The position numbers and the translations under genes were made by a program. This document shows, piece by piece, positions 8,165-15,903 of a stretch of DNA of 41,344 nt. Source of the DNA: Tidjanibacter sp. (lineage in GTDB: Bacteria; Bacteroidota; Bacteroidia; Bacteroidales; Rikenellaceae); the NCBI GenBank assembly GCA_017503465.1, contig JAFVSY010000061.1, positions 1 through 41,344 of the forward strand. The letters are read 5' to 3'. The notes under the pieces were generated by a model, which saw only the letters and a list, made by a program, of their open reading frames with translations, had not been told where the DNA came from and ran no database searches. The stretch's first letter is position 1. Each line of letters starts with the position of its first letter.

Positions 8165-9511
8165 ATGACTACGAGGAGAGATTTTCTTAAGACAGCCTTG
8201 GCCGGTGGTGCAGCCCTTACGTTGGGTGGTATTGCGCCCGGTTTTTCGGCCAAATCGTATAACAACATTGCCGGTGCCAACGACAAGATTCGCATCGGTA
8301 TGATTGGTGTGAACTCGCGTGGTAAGGGTATCGCCAGCGGCCTTGCCAAACTGCCCGAGTGTGAGATTACCTACATCTGCGATGTAGATAGCCGTGCCAT
8401 CGAAAAATGCCAAGAGGTGGTGAGGAAAATCACAGGTAAGACCCCCAAGGGAATTAAGGACTTGAGGGAGATGGTGCAGAAGGAGGATGTGGATGCAGTT
8501 GTTGTTGCAACCCCCGACCACTGGCACGCACCCGCCGCCATCATTGCAATGCAGGCAGGCAAACACGTCTATCTTGAGAAACCCACTTCGCACAACCCCG
8601 CCGAGAACGAGATGCTGATTCGTGCAGCAGCCAAATATGGTGTTGTTGTTCAGGTTGGTAACCAACGCCGCTCGTGGCCCAATGTGCAGGCCGGTATCGA
8701 GGAGGTGCTTTCGGGCAACATTGGTACGGTAAAATATGCCAAAGCGTGGTATGTAAACTCGCGTAAGAGCATTGGCGTGGGCAAACCCGCACCTGTGCCC
8801 GAATGGCTCGATTGGGACCTCTGGCAGGGCCCCGCACCACGTAGGGAGTACAAGGACAATGTCATCCACTACAATTGGCACTGGTTCTGGCACTGGGGCA
8901 CCGGTGAGGCTCTCAACAATGGTACCCACTTTGTGGATATGTTGCGTTGGGGTCTGAACGTGGATTGGCCCACAAAGGTTGATTCCATCGGTGGCCGCTA
9001 CTTCTATGAGGACGATTGGGAATTTGCCGACACTCAACTGATTACATACCAATTTGGCGACAAGGCAAGTTGCTCGTGGGAGGGCCGTAGTTGCCAATCG
9101 CAGCCGGTTGATGGTCAGGGTCTTGGCGTGGCTTTCTATGGCGAGAAGGCAACCTTGTTCCTCTCGGGTGGTAACGACTACAAGATTAAGGACCACAAGG
9201 GTAAGATTATCAAAGACGTGAAGAGTAACCTTGCATTTGAGGAGGGCAACCTGCTCAATCCTTCGGAGGCTCTTGACGCATTCCACTTCCGCAACTGGTT
9301 TGATGGTATCCGCAAGGGTGCCAAACTCAACTCCGGTTTGGTGGATGCTTGTATGAGTACCCAGTTGGTACAGTATGGCAACATTGCTCAGGCTGTGGGC
9401 CACTCGTTGGATATTGACCCGATGACGGGCCGCATCCTCAACGACGACCGAGAGGTTCGCAAACTCTGGAGCCGTAAGTATGAGAAGGGCTGGGAGCCCA
9501 AAATCAAATAA
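8165..9511 (+). CDS. Tat-exported Gfo/Idh/MocA family oxidoreductase
   Basis: A 448-residue protein with a classic twin-arginine signal (TTRRDFLKTALAGGAA), so it is probably folded with its NAD(P) cofactor before export. The nucleotide loop is GMIGVNSRGKG. The catalytic YLEKPTSHN motif is near residue 140. The C-terminal domain has W-rich segments (WHWFWHWGTGEALNNGTHFVD) typical of Bacteroidetes homologues. It oxidises, reduces or epimerises a sugar in the periplasm (family knowledge); the substrate is unknown. It is driven by its own promoter and followed after 160 nt by the acetylesterase-like gene. It is the third family member in this locus. Confidence 0.9.
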   Translation: MTTRRDFLKTALAGGAALTLGGIAPGFSAKSYNNIAGANDKIRIGMIGVNSRGKGIASGLAKLPECEITYICDVDSRAIEKCQEVVRKITGKTPKGIKDLREMVQKEDVDAVVVATPDHWHAPAAIIAMQAGKHVYLEKPTSHNPAENEMLIRAAAKYGVVVQVGNQRRSWPNVQAGIEEVLSGNIGTVKYAKAWYVNSRKSIGVGKPAPVPEWLDWDLWQGPAPRREYKDNVIHYNWHWFWHWGTGEALNNGTHFVDMLRWGLNVDWPTKVDSIGGRYFYEDDWEFADTQLITYQFGDKASCSWEGRSCQSQPVDGQGLGVAFYGEKATLFLSGGNDYKIKDHKGKIIKDVKSNLAFEEGNLLNPSEALDAFHFRNWFDGIRKGAKLNSGLVDACMSTQLVQYGNIAQAVGHSLDIDPMTGRILNDDREVRKLWSRKYEKGWEPKIK

Positions 9512-9548
9512 AAAACAGGAGAAAAGGTTAGTATTATTGGGAATGGTT

Positions 9549-9579
9549 GTGGGTGTGCAATGATTGGATTGCCACCCAC
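9549..9579. other. Strong hairpin in the oxidoreductase-acetylesterase gap
   Basis: The 160-nt gap contains a 12-bp stem: GTGGGTG plus GCAAT pair with ATTGC plus CACCCAC, with one bulged T and a 6-nt loop. Only a weak T-rich stretch follows (GTTATTTT). It could be a partial terminator, a processing site or an mRNA stabiliser that sets the expression ratio of its neighbours. Confidence 0.45.
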
Positions 9580-9671
9580 GACTGTTATTTTCACCAATCC
9601 ACCCACCCTGCGCAATGGTGGAGCAGTTGTATTTGTAAACACAGAGAGAATAAACGGGAAGGAGAATGACT

Positions 9672-11126
9672 ATGATGAAGAGGGTAGCAATGATTGTGAT
9701 AGGCCTGCTGATGGGAACACTGACAGCTTTTGGGCAACTATCTATGCCAAACATCTTTGATGATGATATGGTTCTTCAGCAGGGCAAGAAGGTGGCTTTG
9801 TGGGGCGAGGCTCGCCCGGGGGCCAAAGTTACTGCCCGCTTTGCCGACCAGAGGGTGTCGGCTGTGGCCGATGCCGAGGGCAAGTGGTCGTTGCATCTTG
9901 CCGAGATGACCGCCTCGGCCGAGCCCCGCACACTTGTTGTGAGCAGTGGCAGGGAGAAACTTACATATAACAATGTGCTTGTGGGTGAGGTGTGGCTCGC
10001 CTCGGGCCAGAGCAATATGGAGTACTCAATGGGCAACCACAACCACTATGTGCGCCCCGCACGTGGCGATAGGGACATCCTGATGAAGGCCTACTATGAG
10101 GCCGATGCACCGCTGGTGAGGGTGCTCTATGTGAGCCGCAATATGGGAGTCGATACTCTGCCGACCAATGGTTGGCATCCCGTTGGTAGGGAGTCGTTGC
10201 GCCCCGTGTCGGCCGCGGGCTACTTCTTTGCCAAGGAGTTGGCCGACAGCCTGAAGGTCCCCATCGGCCTGATTTCCTCTTCGTGGGGAGGCACACCGGT
10301 GGAAGAGTGGACCCCGAGGGAGGCTTTCTGTGCATCGGAGCAGTTTGGCCCAAAGGTGGATGAGAGGGGCTTTTTTGAGGGCGTGAAAGTTGCCTACCGT
10401 TATGATAAACTCATCGCCCCGCTGGTGCCCTACACTCTGCGCGGTTTTGTCTGGTACAATGGCGAGCAGAACCTCATTACGGGCGACACTGATGTGTATG
10501 CACCCAAGCAGATGCTGATGGTGGAGTCGTGGAGGGAACTGTGGAACGACAAGCAAATGCCCTTCTACTATGTGCAACTTGCCCCCTATGCCTACTCCCA
10601 AAGGCGTAGTGATGCGGTGCTTAAGTATTGGGATGCACTGCCACGCTTCCGCGATGCGCAGACGGCTGCTATGGCACAGCCGCACACGGGTATGGTGGTT
10701 ACCACCGACCTCGTGGATGACCTCACCGACATACATCCGCCCTACAAATGGGTGGTTGGTCACCGTTTGGCCTTGTGGGCTCTCTCCGACACCTACGGCT
10801 ATGAGCACCTTGTGGCACAAGGGCCCACCTATGCGAATATGACAATCGAGGGGAACAAAGTGGTTGTGGAATTTACCAACGTGGCCGAGGAACTGCGCAC
10901 CGCCGATGGGAAGGCCCCCACGTGGTTCCGAGTTGCGGGTGCAGATTGCCGCTTCTACGATGCAACGGCACGCCTTGTGGCCCCCAATAGGGTAGAAATC
11001 ACTGCACCACAGAGGGTGCCCAAACCACTTTATGTAAGTTTTGGATGGGATGAGATTGCCACACCCAACCTTGTGGGTGGCACAGGCCTACCTGCGGTGC
11101 CATTTAACACGCTGCAAATGAAATAG
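9672..11126 (+). CDS. Sialate O-acetylesterase-like SGNH hydrolase, secreted
   Basis: A 484-residue secreted protein; the signal peptide covers about the first 21 residues (ending AFGQ). The SASA/SGNH hallmarks are SGQSNME with nucleophile Ser114 and the C-terminal DIHPPYK block, which supplies the Asp-His pair. A short beta-rich domain comes before the catalytic part. Family members remove O-acetyl groups from sialic acids or from xylan and other glycans. ATGs at 9666, 9672 and 9675 are possible; 9672 was chosen because GGAG at 9661-9664 is 7 nt upstream. No sialidase or sialic-acid lyase is present, so sialic acid as the substrate is not established. Confidence 0.85.
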   Translation: MMKRVAMIVIGLLMGTLTAFGQLSMPNIFDDDMVLQQGKKVALWGEARPGAKVTARFADQRVSAVADAEGKWSLHLAEMTASAEPRTLVVSSGREKLTYNNVLVGEVWLASGQSNMEYSMGNHNHYVRPARGDRDILMKAYYEADAPLVRVLYVSRNMGVDTLPTNGWHPVGRESLRPVSAAGYFFAKELADSLKVPIGLISSSWGGTPVEEWTPREAFCASEQFGPKVDERGFFEGVKVAYRYDKLIAPLVPYTLRGFVWYNGEQNLITGDTDVYAPKQMLMVESWRELWNDKQMPFYYVQLAPYAYSQRRSDAVLKYWDALPRFRDAQTAAMAQPHTGMVVTTDLVDDLTDIHPPYKWVVGHRLALWALSDTYGYEHLVAQGPTYANMTIEGNKVVVEFTNVAEELRTADGKAPTWFRVAGADCRFYDATARLVAPNRVEITAPQRVPKPLYVSFGWDEIATPNLVGGTGLPAVPFNTLQMK

Positions 11127-11147
11127 TAACGGCGCCGAGTAGGACCG

Positions 11148-13517
11148 TTAGAATGGGTAGCCGATACCGAAGTTGAGAGCGGTATTGCTCCACTTGGGGT
11201 GGGCGATTACCCAACGCTCGCCCTCGGGCTTGTTGGGGTTGTGGAGTTGCACGCCCCAATCGAGGCGCAGCACAAGCACCTTCAGGTTGAGCCTTAGGCC
11301 AAGGCCCGTATTGAGGGCTATCTGTGGCACAAACGAGCCAAAGCGGAAGGCTGCTCCGTCGGGCACTCCGTGTATGTCGGGGGTGTACCACACGTTGCCC
11401 GCATCCACAAACACAGCACCATCAAATATGCTCCAGATGGGGAACCTGAACTCCGCATTGGCCTCCAAGCGGAGGTTGCCGAATTGGCTGGGGTAGCCAC
11501 TGTGGACCTCGGCCGAACTGCCCGGGCCGATGGTGCGCACACTCCAACCACGCATACTGTTGATACCACCCGCATAGAAGAGTCGGTCGGCTGGTAGCGA
11601 CTCGTGGTGGGAGTTGCCATAGGGGTAGATTATGCCGCCAAAGAGTCGGTAGACAAAGTTGCTGTGCTCGCCCACCTCCAACGATTGGGCCCACGAGAGG
11701 TCGGTGCGGATGTATTGGGCATAGGGGATGCCGAACATTGTGTAGTGCCCGTTGGTCTTGCTGCTACCCAGCAGGTGGTTGATGCCCGAGAGGATATTTC
11801 CGCTGGTCCCCACGTTCACCCTCAAGTCCACATAGTCGCGCTTGGAGGTGATGTTCTGCTCGCCAAAGTGGAAACTACCCGAGAGACCCGCCATCATCTG
11901 TGTGGTGTAACTATCCCTCAAATAGGGGTTTTGGAGCCTATCGAGGAACGATTGGCTCACGTGGTTCATCTTCACGAGGCTCACGTCGAAGGGGCGCAGG
12001 GAGTAGTGGTAGAGCGAGCCGAAACTCCACGTGTAGCCAAAGGTTACGTTGGAGAGTACTCGGTCGTAGTAGCGGCGATTTTGGTCGTTGATGGAGAACT
12101 CAAGCCTTGTCTTGGCGTTCTGAATTCGTCCGTTGGGGTCGAGGTCGCCGGGGAAGAGGAACTGCGGGAAGGTGATGCCCACACGACCACCCAACTCAAT
12201 GGAGTTGCGGTTGAACGAGGGGTCGGCCACCTTCAGGAACTCATAGCCGAAGGTAAAACTCATATCGAAGAGTTCGGCACCTCGGAAGATGTTGCGGTTT
12301 TGGTAACCCACGGTGGTTGCCACTCCGTAGAAACTCGACGTGGTGGAGGCCTCCAACTCCACCTTGTAACTCTGCCTTTGGGCGGGTGTGAGCCTGATTT
12401 CGCAATCGAGCAGACCTTCGGTAGTCTCGGCTGTGTCGCTCCAGTGGTCGCCAATGAGGGTGATGGGTGTGGGTGCAGTGGTGGAGGGGGAGAAGAGTAT
12501 GTTGGCACTACGGATGTAGTCCATACCCATAAGATTGTCGTAGGTGGAGTTCACCTTCGCGTTGCTGTAGAGAGCACCCTGTTGCAGGCGCACAAACTTG
12601 CGTAGCACCGAGGGGCGCAGGTTGGGTTTGCCACCCGAGTAGACAATCTCCAGGCCCTTGTAGTTCACTGTGTCGAGCGAGAGCAGATAGTCGGGGTCGG
12701 TGGCTGCACGTGTGGCATCGTAGGAGGGGAGAATCTTAATGCGGCCCAAACGGTAGAGTGGGTGGTTCTCCTCAATGGGTTGGCCTTGGCTGTTGTAGCC
12801 CACGGTGCGCCCGTCGATTACCATTGTGAGGTTGGCTTTGTGGTGCCCGATGGTGGTGTCCACCCTGAACTCAATGTCGGCCACGCTGAAGTCGTAGTAA
12901 CCCCTATTGCGCAACACCTCGGCAATGCGTGTGCGCTCGGTGCCGAGCATCTCGAGGTCGAGTATGCTTCCGGGGCGCACAAACGATGTGGTGTCGGTGG
13001 CGAGCACTTTGGCCATAAAATCATCGCTAATCTGACTCTCAACCCTTGCAATACGATAGGGCTCGCCTTGGAAGGTGGTGTAGGTTACTTCGGCGGTTTG
13101 ATTCTTGGGGTTGAGGCGGAACGAATACTCCTCCTCGGCATTGAAAAAGCCCCTCGAGGCAACATAGGCCCCGATGTTGGCTGCGCTCAAGCGTGTCTGG
13201 GTGGTGTCGAGAATCACGGGCTCGGCACCCACGTTGCGCAGAAACTTGTCCCACCACTTGGCACCCACCGTGTCGGCCTGGCAGTAGAGCCACGCACGTA
13301 TGCCCCAGAGGTCCATCGAGGGGCGTTGGCGGATGTATTTGCTCACCTCGCTGCCGGCAATGCGCTCGTTTCGAGGGGTGGCTTTGTCCTCCTCGACCAC
13401 ATTCTTGGTGAGCATATAGGCCCCCTCGGGCAGGTAGCCCTTGATGTTGCACCCCACCAGAAAACAGAGTGCCAACAAGCACCCCACAAGGGAGTATGTG
13501 CGCCTATGGATGGACAT
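11148..13517 (-). CDS. tamL: TamL-type outer-membrane BamA/Omp85-family lipoprotein
   Basis: A 789-residue protein with a lipoprotein signal (FLVGC, Cys23), then POTRA-like repeats (residues about 30-400) and a C-terminal 16-stranded-barrel-like surface-antigen domain ending in an aromatic residue (GIGYPF). N-terminal text after the lipid cysteine (GYLPEGAYMLTKN) is typical of Bacteroidetes TamL, which takes the place of TamA. It probably assists insertion of outer-membrane proteins or lipid homeostasis. The ATG at 13517 puts the signal peptide at the start; an in-frame ATG at 13580 would add 21 residues before it. No TamB gene is adjacent. Its stop is 21 nt from the convergent acetylesterase stop. 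Confidence 0.85.
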   Translation of the reverse strand: MSIHRRTYSLVGCLLALCFLVGCNIKGYLPEGAYMLTKNVVEEDKATPRNERIAGSEVSKYIRQRPSMDLWGIRAWLYCQADTVGAKWWDKFLRNVGAEPVILDTTQTRLSAANIGAYVASRGFFNAEEEYSFRLNPKNQTAEVTYTTFQGEPYRIARVESQISDDFMAKVLATDTTSFVRPGSILDLEMLGTERTRIAEVLRNRGYYDFSVADIEFRVDTTIGHHKANLTMVIDGRTVGYNSQGQPIEENHPLYRLGRIKILPSYDATRAATDPDYLLSLDTVNYKGLEIVYSGGKPNLRPSVLRKFVRLQQGALYSNAKVNSTYDNLMGMDYIRSANILFSPSTTAPTPITLIGDHWSDTAETTEGLLDCEIRLTPAQRQSYKVELEASTTSSFYGVATTVGYQNRNIFRGAELFDMSFTFGYEFLKVADPSFNRNSIELGGRVGITFPQFLFPGDLDPNGRIQNAKTRLEFSINDQNRRYYDRVLSNVTFGYTWSFGSLYHYSLRPFDVSLVKMNHVSQSFLDRLQNPYLRDSYTTQMMAGLSGSFHFGEQNITSKRDYVDLRVNVGTSGNILSGINHLLGSSKTNGHYTMFGIPYAQYIRTDLSWAQSLEVGEHSNFVYRLFGGIIYPYGNSHHESLPADRLFYAGGINSMRGWSVRTIGPGSSAEVHSGYPSQFGNLRLEANAEFRFPIWSIFDGAVFVDAGNVWYTPDIHGVPDGAAFRFGSFVPQIALNTGLGLRLNLKVLVLRLDWGVQLHNPNKPEGERWVIAHPKWSNTALNFGIGYPF

Positions 13518-13548
13518 CTTGTGTGGTCGAAAAATGGAATTAAACATA

Positions 13549-13580
13549 CAAATATACAAAACTTTCCCTATATTTGTCAA
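13549..13580 (-). promoter_or_regulatory. tamL promoter
   Basis: On the minus strand, TTG (13580-13578) and TATATTTG (13556-13549) are separated by 21 nt, close to the Bacteroidetes -33/-7 arrangement. The -7 box ends 31 nt before the ATG. Confidence 0.6.
13569..13576 (+). promoter_or_regulatory. dapF promoter -7 box
   Basis: TATATTTG on the plus strand, 22 nt before the dapF ATG. It overlaps the region of the divergent tamL promoter. No clear -33 element. Confidence 0.45.
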
Positions 13581-13598
13581 TCAAAGAGCCCTTTTTGG

Positions 13599-14420
13599 AT
13601 GAAAACACACTTTTGGAAATACGAAGGAGCGGGCAACGATTTTGTGTTGCTCGATTGCAGGGGTACAAATTTCAGGCCGAGCGAGGAGTTCATTCGCACC
13701 ATCTGCTGCCGCCGCACAGGGGTGGGTGCCGATGGAGCAATGGTACTCACCGAGTCGGCCACCTGCGACTTTGCTATGCACTACCACAATGCCGATGGGC
13801 CCGAGGCCACAATGTGTGGCAACGGTGGCAGGTGTATCGCTTGGTTTGCCGACCTGCTGGGCATTGGTGGCGACACCAAGACCTTTGAGGCGGTGGATGG
13901 GCAGCACACGGCCGAGATACTCTCTCGTGAGGGCGACACCGCACGTGTGCGCCTCCAGATGGTCGATGTGGACCGAGTGGTGGTGGATGGAGAGGGCGAC
14001 GTGCTCCTCAACACGGGCTCACCCCACTTGGTGCGCTTCGTGGAGGGGCTCGATATGGACGTTGTGGGCGTGGGCTCGGCCCTGCGCTATGGTCCCAAAT
14101 GCGCCCCCACGGGTGGTGCCAACATCAACTTTGTGAGGGTGCTGGGTGAGGGTAGGCTCTCGCTGCGCACCTATGAGCGCGGGGTGGAGGACGAAACGCT
14201 CGCTTGTGGCACAGGAGCCACCGCTGCGGCCATTGCCACCTGCCACACACTCCAACCCTCCGTGCGTCGCTTCGACCTCGCTGCACGTGGTGGCGACCTT
14301 GTGGTGGAGTTTGCTCACAACCACGATACAGACACCTACACCGACATCTACCTCACGGGGCCCGCACGAATGGTCTTCCACGGCGAGGTGGAGGTGGCCG
14401 ACAACGGCGAAAGAGTATAA
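13599..14420 (+). CDS. dapF: Diaminopimelate epimerase
   Basis: A 273-residue cytoplasmic enzyme that interconverts LL- and meso-diaminopimelate for lysine and peptidoglycan synthesis. Both catalytic cysteines are present: Cys73 in TMCGNGGRC and Cys203 in ETLACGTGATAA. The N-terminal KYEGAGNDF motif fixes the start at 13599. The frame is open far upstream, antisense to tamL, but that part lacks family similarity. It is followed after 43 nt by ruvX and then def. Confidence 0.95.
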   Translation: MKTHFWKYEGAGNDFVLLDCRGTNFRPSEEFIRTICCRRTGVGADGAMVLTESATCDFAMHYHNADGPEATMCGNGGRCIAWFADLLGIGGDTKTFEAVDGQHTAEILSREGDTARVRLQMVDVDRVVVDGEGDVLLNTGSPHLVRFVEGLDMDVVGVGSALRYGPKCAPTGGANINFVRVLGEGRLSLRTYERGVEDETLACGTGATAAAIATCHTLQPSVRRFDLAARGGDLVVEFAHNHDTDTYTDIYLTGPARMVFHGEVEVADNGERV

Positions 14421-14463
14421 ATTTTCAAACACAACCAACACCGATACCCCCCCCCACGCACCT

Positions 14464-14898
14464 ATGGGAAGAATTTTGGCAATAGACTATGGGCTCAAAC
14501 GCACGGGAGTGGCAGTGAGCGACCCGCTGCGCATCATCGCAGGCGGGCTCGACACGGTGCCCACAGCAACCCTCGAGGCGTGGTTGGCACAATATTTTGC
14601 CCAAAACGAGGTTGATATTATTGTGGTGGGCAAACCCACGCAGATGAGTGGTGCGCCCAGCCAATCGTGGGCAGCCATTGAGCCCTTTGTGGAGCGACTG
14701 CGCCAGAAGTACCCCACAAAGCAGGTGGTGCTGCACGATGAGAGGTTTACGTCCGTCATAGCCCACAGGGCAATGATTGACGGCGGAATGAAAAAAATGG
14801 CCCGCAGGGACAAGGCTGTGGTGGACAAAATCAGCGCAACCATCATCCTGCAAAGTTATATGGACTCGGCAGAGTACCACGGGCTCAAGGGCTTGTAG
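14464..14898 (+). CDS. ruvX: YqgF/RuvX RNase H-fold nuclease, 16S rRNA processing
   Basis: A 144-residue protein with the YqgF fold. Markers are ILAIDYGLKRTGVAVSD at the N-terminus (metal-binding Asp7), IIVVGKP in the middle, LHDERFTS, and DKISATIILQSYMD at the C-terminus. It was formerly described as a putative Holliday junction resolvase; work on E. coli YqgF links it to 5' maturation of 16S rRNA. It sits between dapF and def. The start at 14464 is the first ATG before the conserved strand. Confidence 0.9.
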   Translation: MGRILAIDYGLKRTGVAVSDPLRIIAGGLDTVPTATLEAWLAQYFAQNEVDIIVVGKPTQMSGAPSQSWAAIEPFVERLRQKYPTKQVVLHDERFTSVIAHRAMIDGGMKKMARRDKAVVDKISATIILQSYMDSAEYHGLKGL

Positions 14899-14940
14899 CA
14901 TAATTAGAGATACAAAAACAGATATAACCGATAGCAGATT

Positions 14941-15492
14941 ATGATTTATCCCATTTACATCTACGGCTCCGGCGTGTTGCGCAAGGAGTGCGTGGAGATT
15001 GACAAGGATTACCCCGAACTCCCCAAACTCGTGGAGGATATGTTTGCCACGATGTATGCCTCCAATGGTGTGGGCTTGGCTGCTCCGCAGATTGGCAAGG
15101 ACATCAGGCTCTTTGTGGCAGACGGCACCCCCTTTGAGGATGTGGACCCCACGGCCAAAGATTTCAAGAGGGTGTGCATCAACCCCGAGATTGTTGAGGA
15201 GAGCGACGTGGAGGTGTTGATGAACGAGGGTTGCCTCTCGGTGCCGGGCATCCACGAGGATGTCTACCGCCCCGAGGAGGTTACCCTGCGTTACTTTGAC
15301 CTCGACTTTGTGGAGCACGAAGAGCACCTCACGGGATGGCCTGCACGCATTGTGCAACACGAGTATGACCACTTGGATGGCTACGTCTTTACCGACCGCT
15401 TGAGCAACCTTCGCAAGACCCTGCTCCGCAACAAACTCTCGGCTATGGCCAAGGGTAAGTTCAGTTGCGACTATCGCACAAAACAGCGTTAG
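14941..15492 (+). CDS. def: Peptide deformylase
   Basis: A 183-residue metalloenzyme that removes the N-formyl group from new proteins. All three family motifs are intact: GVGLAAPQ (43-50), EGCLS (96-100, metal ligand Cys98) and HEYDH (140-144, metal ligands His140 and His144, catalytic Glu141). It lies 42 nt after ruvX; the pairing of ruvX and def is common in Bacteroidetes. Confidence 0.96.
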   Translation: MIYPIYIYGSGVLRKECVEIDKDYPELPKLVEDMFATMYASNGVGLAAPQIGKDIRLFVADGTPFEDVDPTAKDFKRVCINPEIVEESDVEVLMNEGCLSVPGIHEDVYRPEEVTLRYFDLDFVEHEEHLTGWPARIVQHEYDHLDGYVFTDRLSNLRKTLLRNKLSAMAKGKFSCDYRTKQR

Positions 15493-15569
15493 GACTATTG
15501 CCGGACCGGTGGGGAGTCTGCCCTCAATGCTGATAATGGGGCATTTGAAATAAAAAAAAGCGCAAAGAA

Positions 15570-15600
15570 TTTGCAGAAAAAGAAATTTGCCTTATCTTTG
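15570..15600 (+). promoter_or_regulatory. tRNA-Lys promoter
   Basis: TTTG (15570-15573), a 19-nt spacer and TATCTTTG (15593-15600) give a full Bacteroidetes housekeeping promoter, 27 nt before the tRNA. Confidence 0.75.
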
Positions 15601-15627
15601 CACCGCTTTTGAATGAAAGCGTGTGTT

Positions 15628-15700
15628 GATTCGCTAGCTCAGCTGGTAGAGCACAGCACTTTTAATGCTGGGGTCCTGGGTTCGAGCCCCAGGCGGATCA
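15628..15700 (+). tRNA. tRNA-Lys (anticodon TTT)
   Basis: A 73-nt cloverleaf. The acceptor stem GATTCGC pairs with GCGGATC (one T-G pair), the discriminator is A15700, the D-arm is GCTC...GAGC, and the anticodon stem CAGCA/TGCTG encloses the loop CTTTTAA with anticodon TTT. The T-arm is CTGGG-TTCGAGC-CCCAG. A full CCA end is not encoded (CCG follows). It has its own promoter and a strong terminator. Confidence 0.96.
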
Positions 15701-15707
15701 CCGAAGG

Positions 15708-15741
15708 AGCGGAAGACTTGAAAAGGTCTTCCGCTTTTTTT
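15708..15741 (+). terminator. tRNA-Lys intrinsic terminator
   Basis: The stem GCGGAAGAC/GTCTTCCGC (15709-15717 with 15726-15734) is followed by seven T residues. Confidence 0.85.
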
Positions 15742-15849
15742 GCGACCTATCCACGAGGCTCAAACCCAGCTTGCCCCCTAAATCCCCCTCCTGTGGGGGG
15801 ACCTTATTGATTTGGGCGCAAGGCTCGCCCCCAAGGTGGATTACCTAAT
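15742..15849. repeat. Palindromic intergenic insert between twin hairpins
   Basis: About 108 nt with no gene. It holds the hairpin TCCCCC-tcctgtg-GGGGGA (15783-15801) and a second C/G-rich complementary pair around GGCTCGCCCCC. The CCCCTAAATCCCCC style resembles another interspersed REP-like family. It is bounded on both sides by copies of the GCGGAAGAC hairpin. Confidence 0.5.
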
Positions 15850-15881
15850 AGAAGCGGAAGACCTTTAAGTCTTCCGCTTCT
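15850..15881 (-). terminator. Hairpin downstream of the 5'-nucleotidase gene, inverted copy of the tRNA terminator
   Basis: A perfect 13-bp stem AGAAGCGGAAGAC/GTCTTCCGCTTCT with loop CTTTAA. Its reverse complement closely matches the tRNA-Lys terminator. It lies 22 nt past the nucleotidase stop, but no good T-run follows on the minus strand, so termination may be weak. Confidence 0.5.
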
Positions 15882-15903
15882 GTTGTGCCCGTATGGGGTG
15901 GGG

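Noticed and set aside
12762-13598. Extended N-terminus for DapF
   Set aside because: The upstream part of the frame is antisense to tamL and has no family similarity; DapF starts at MKTHFWKYEGAGNDF.
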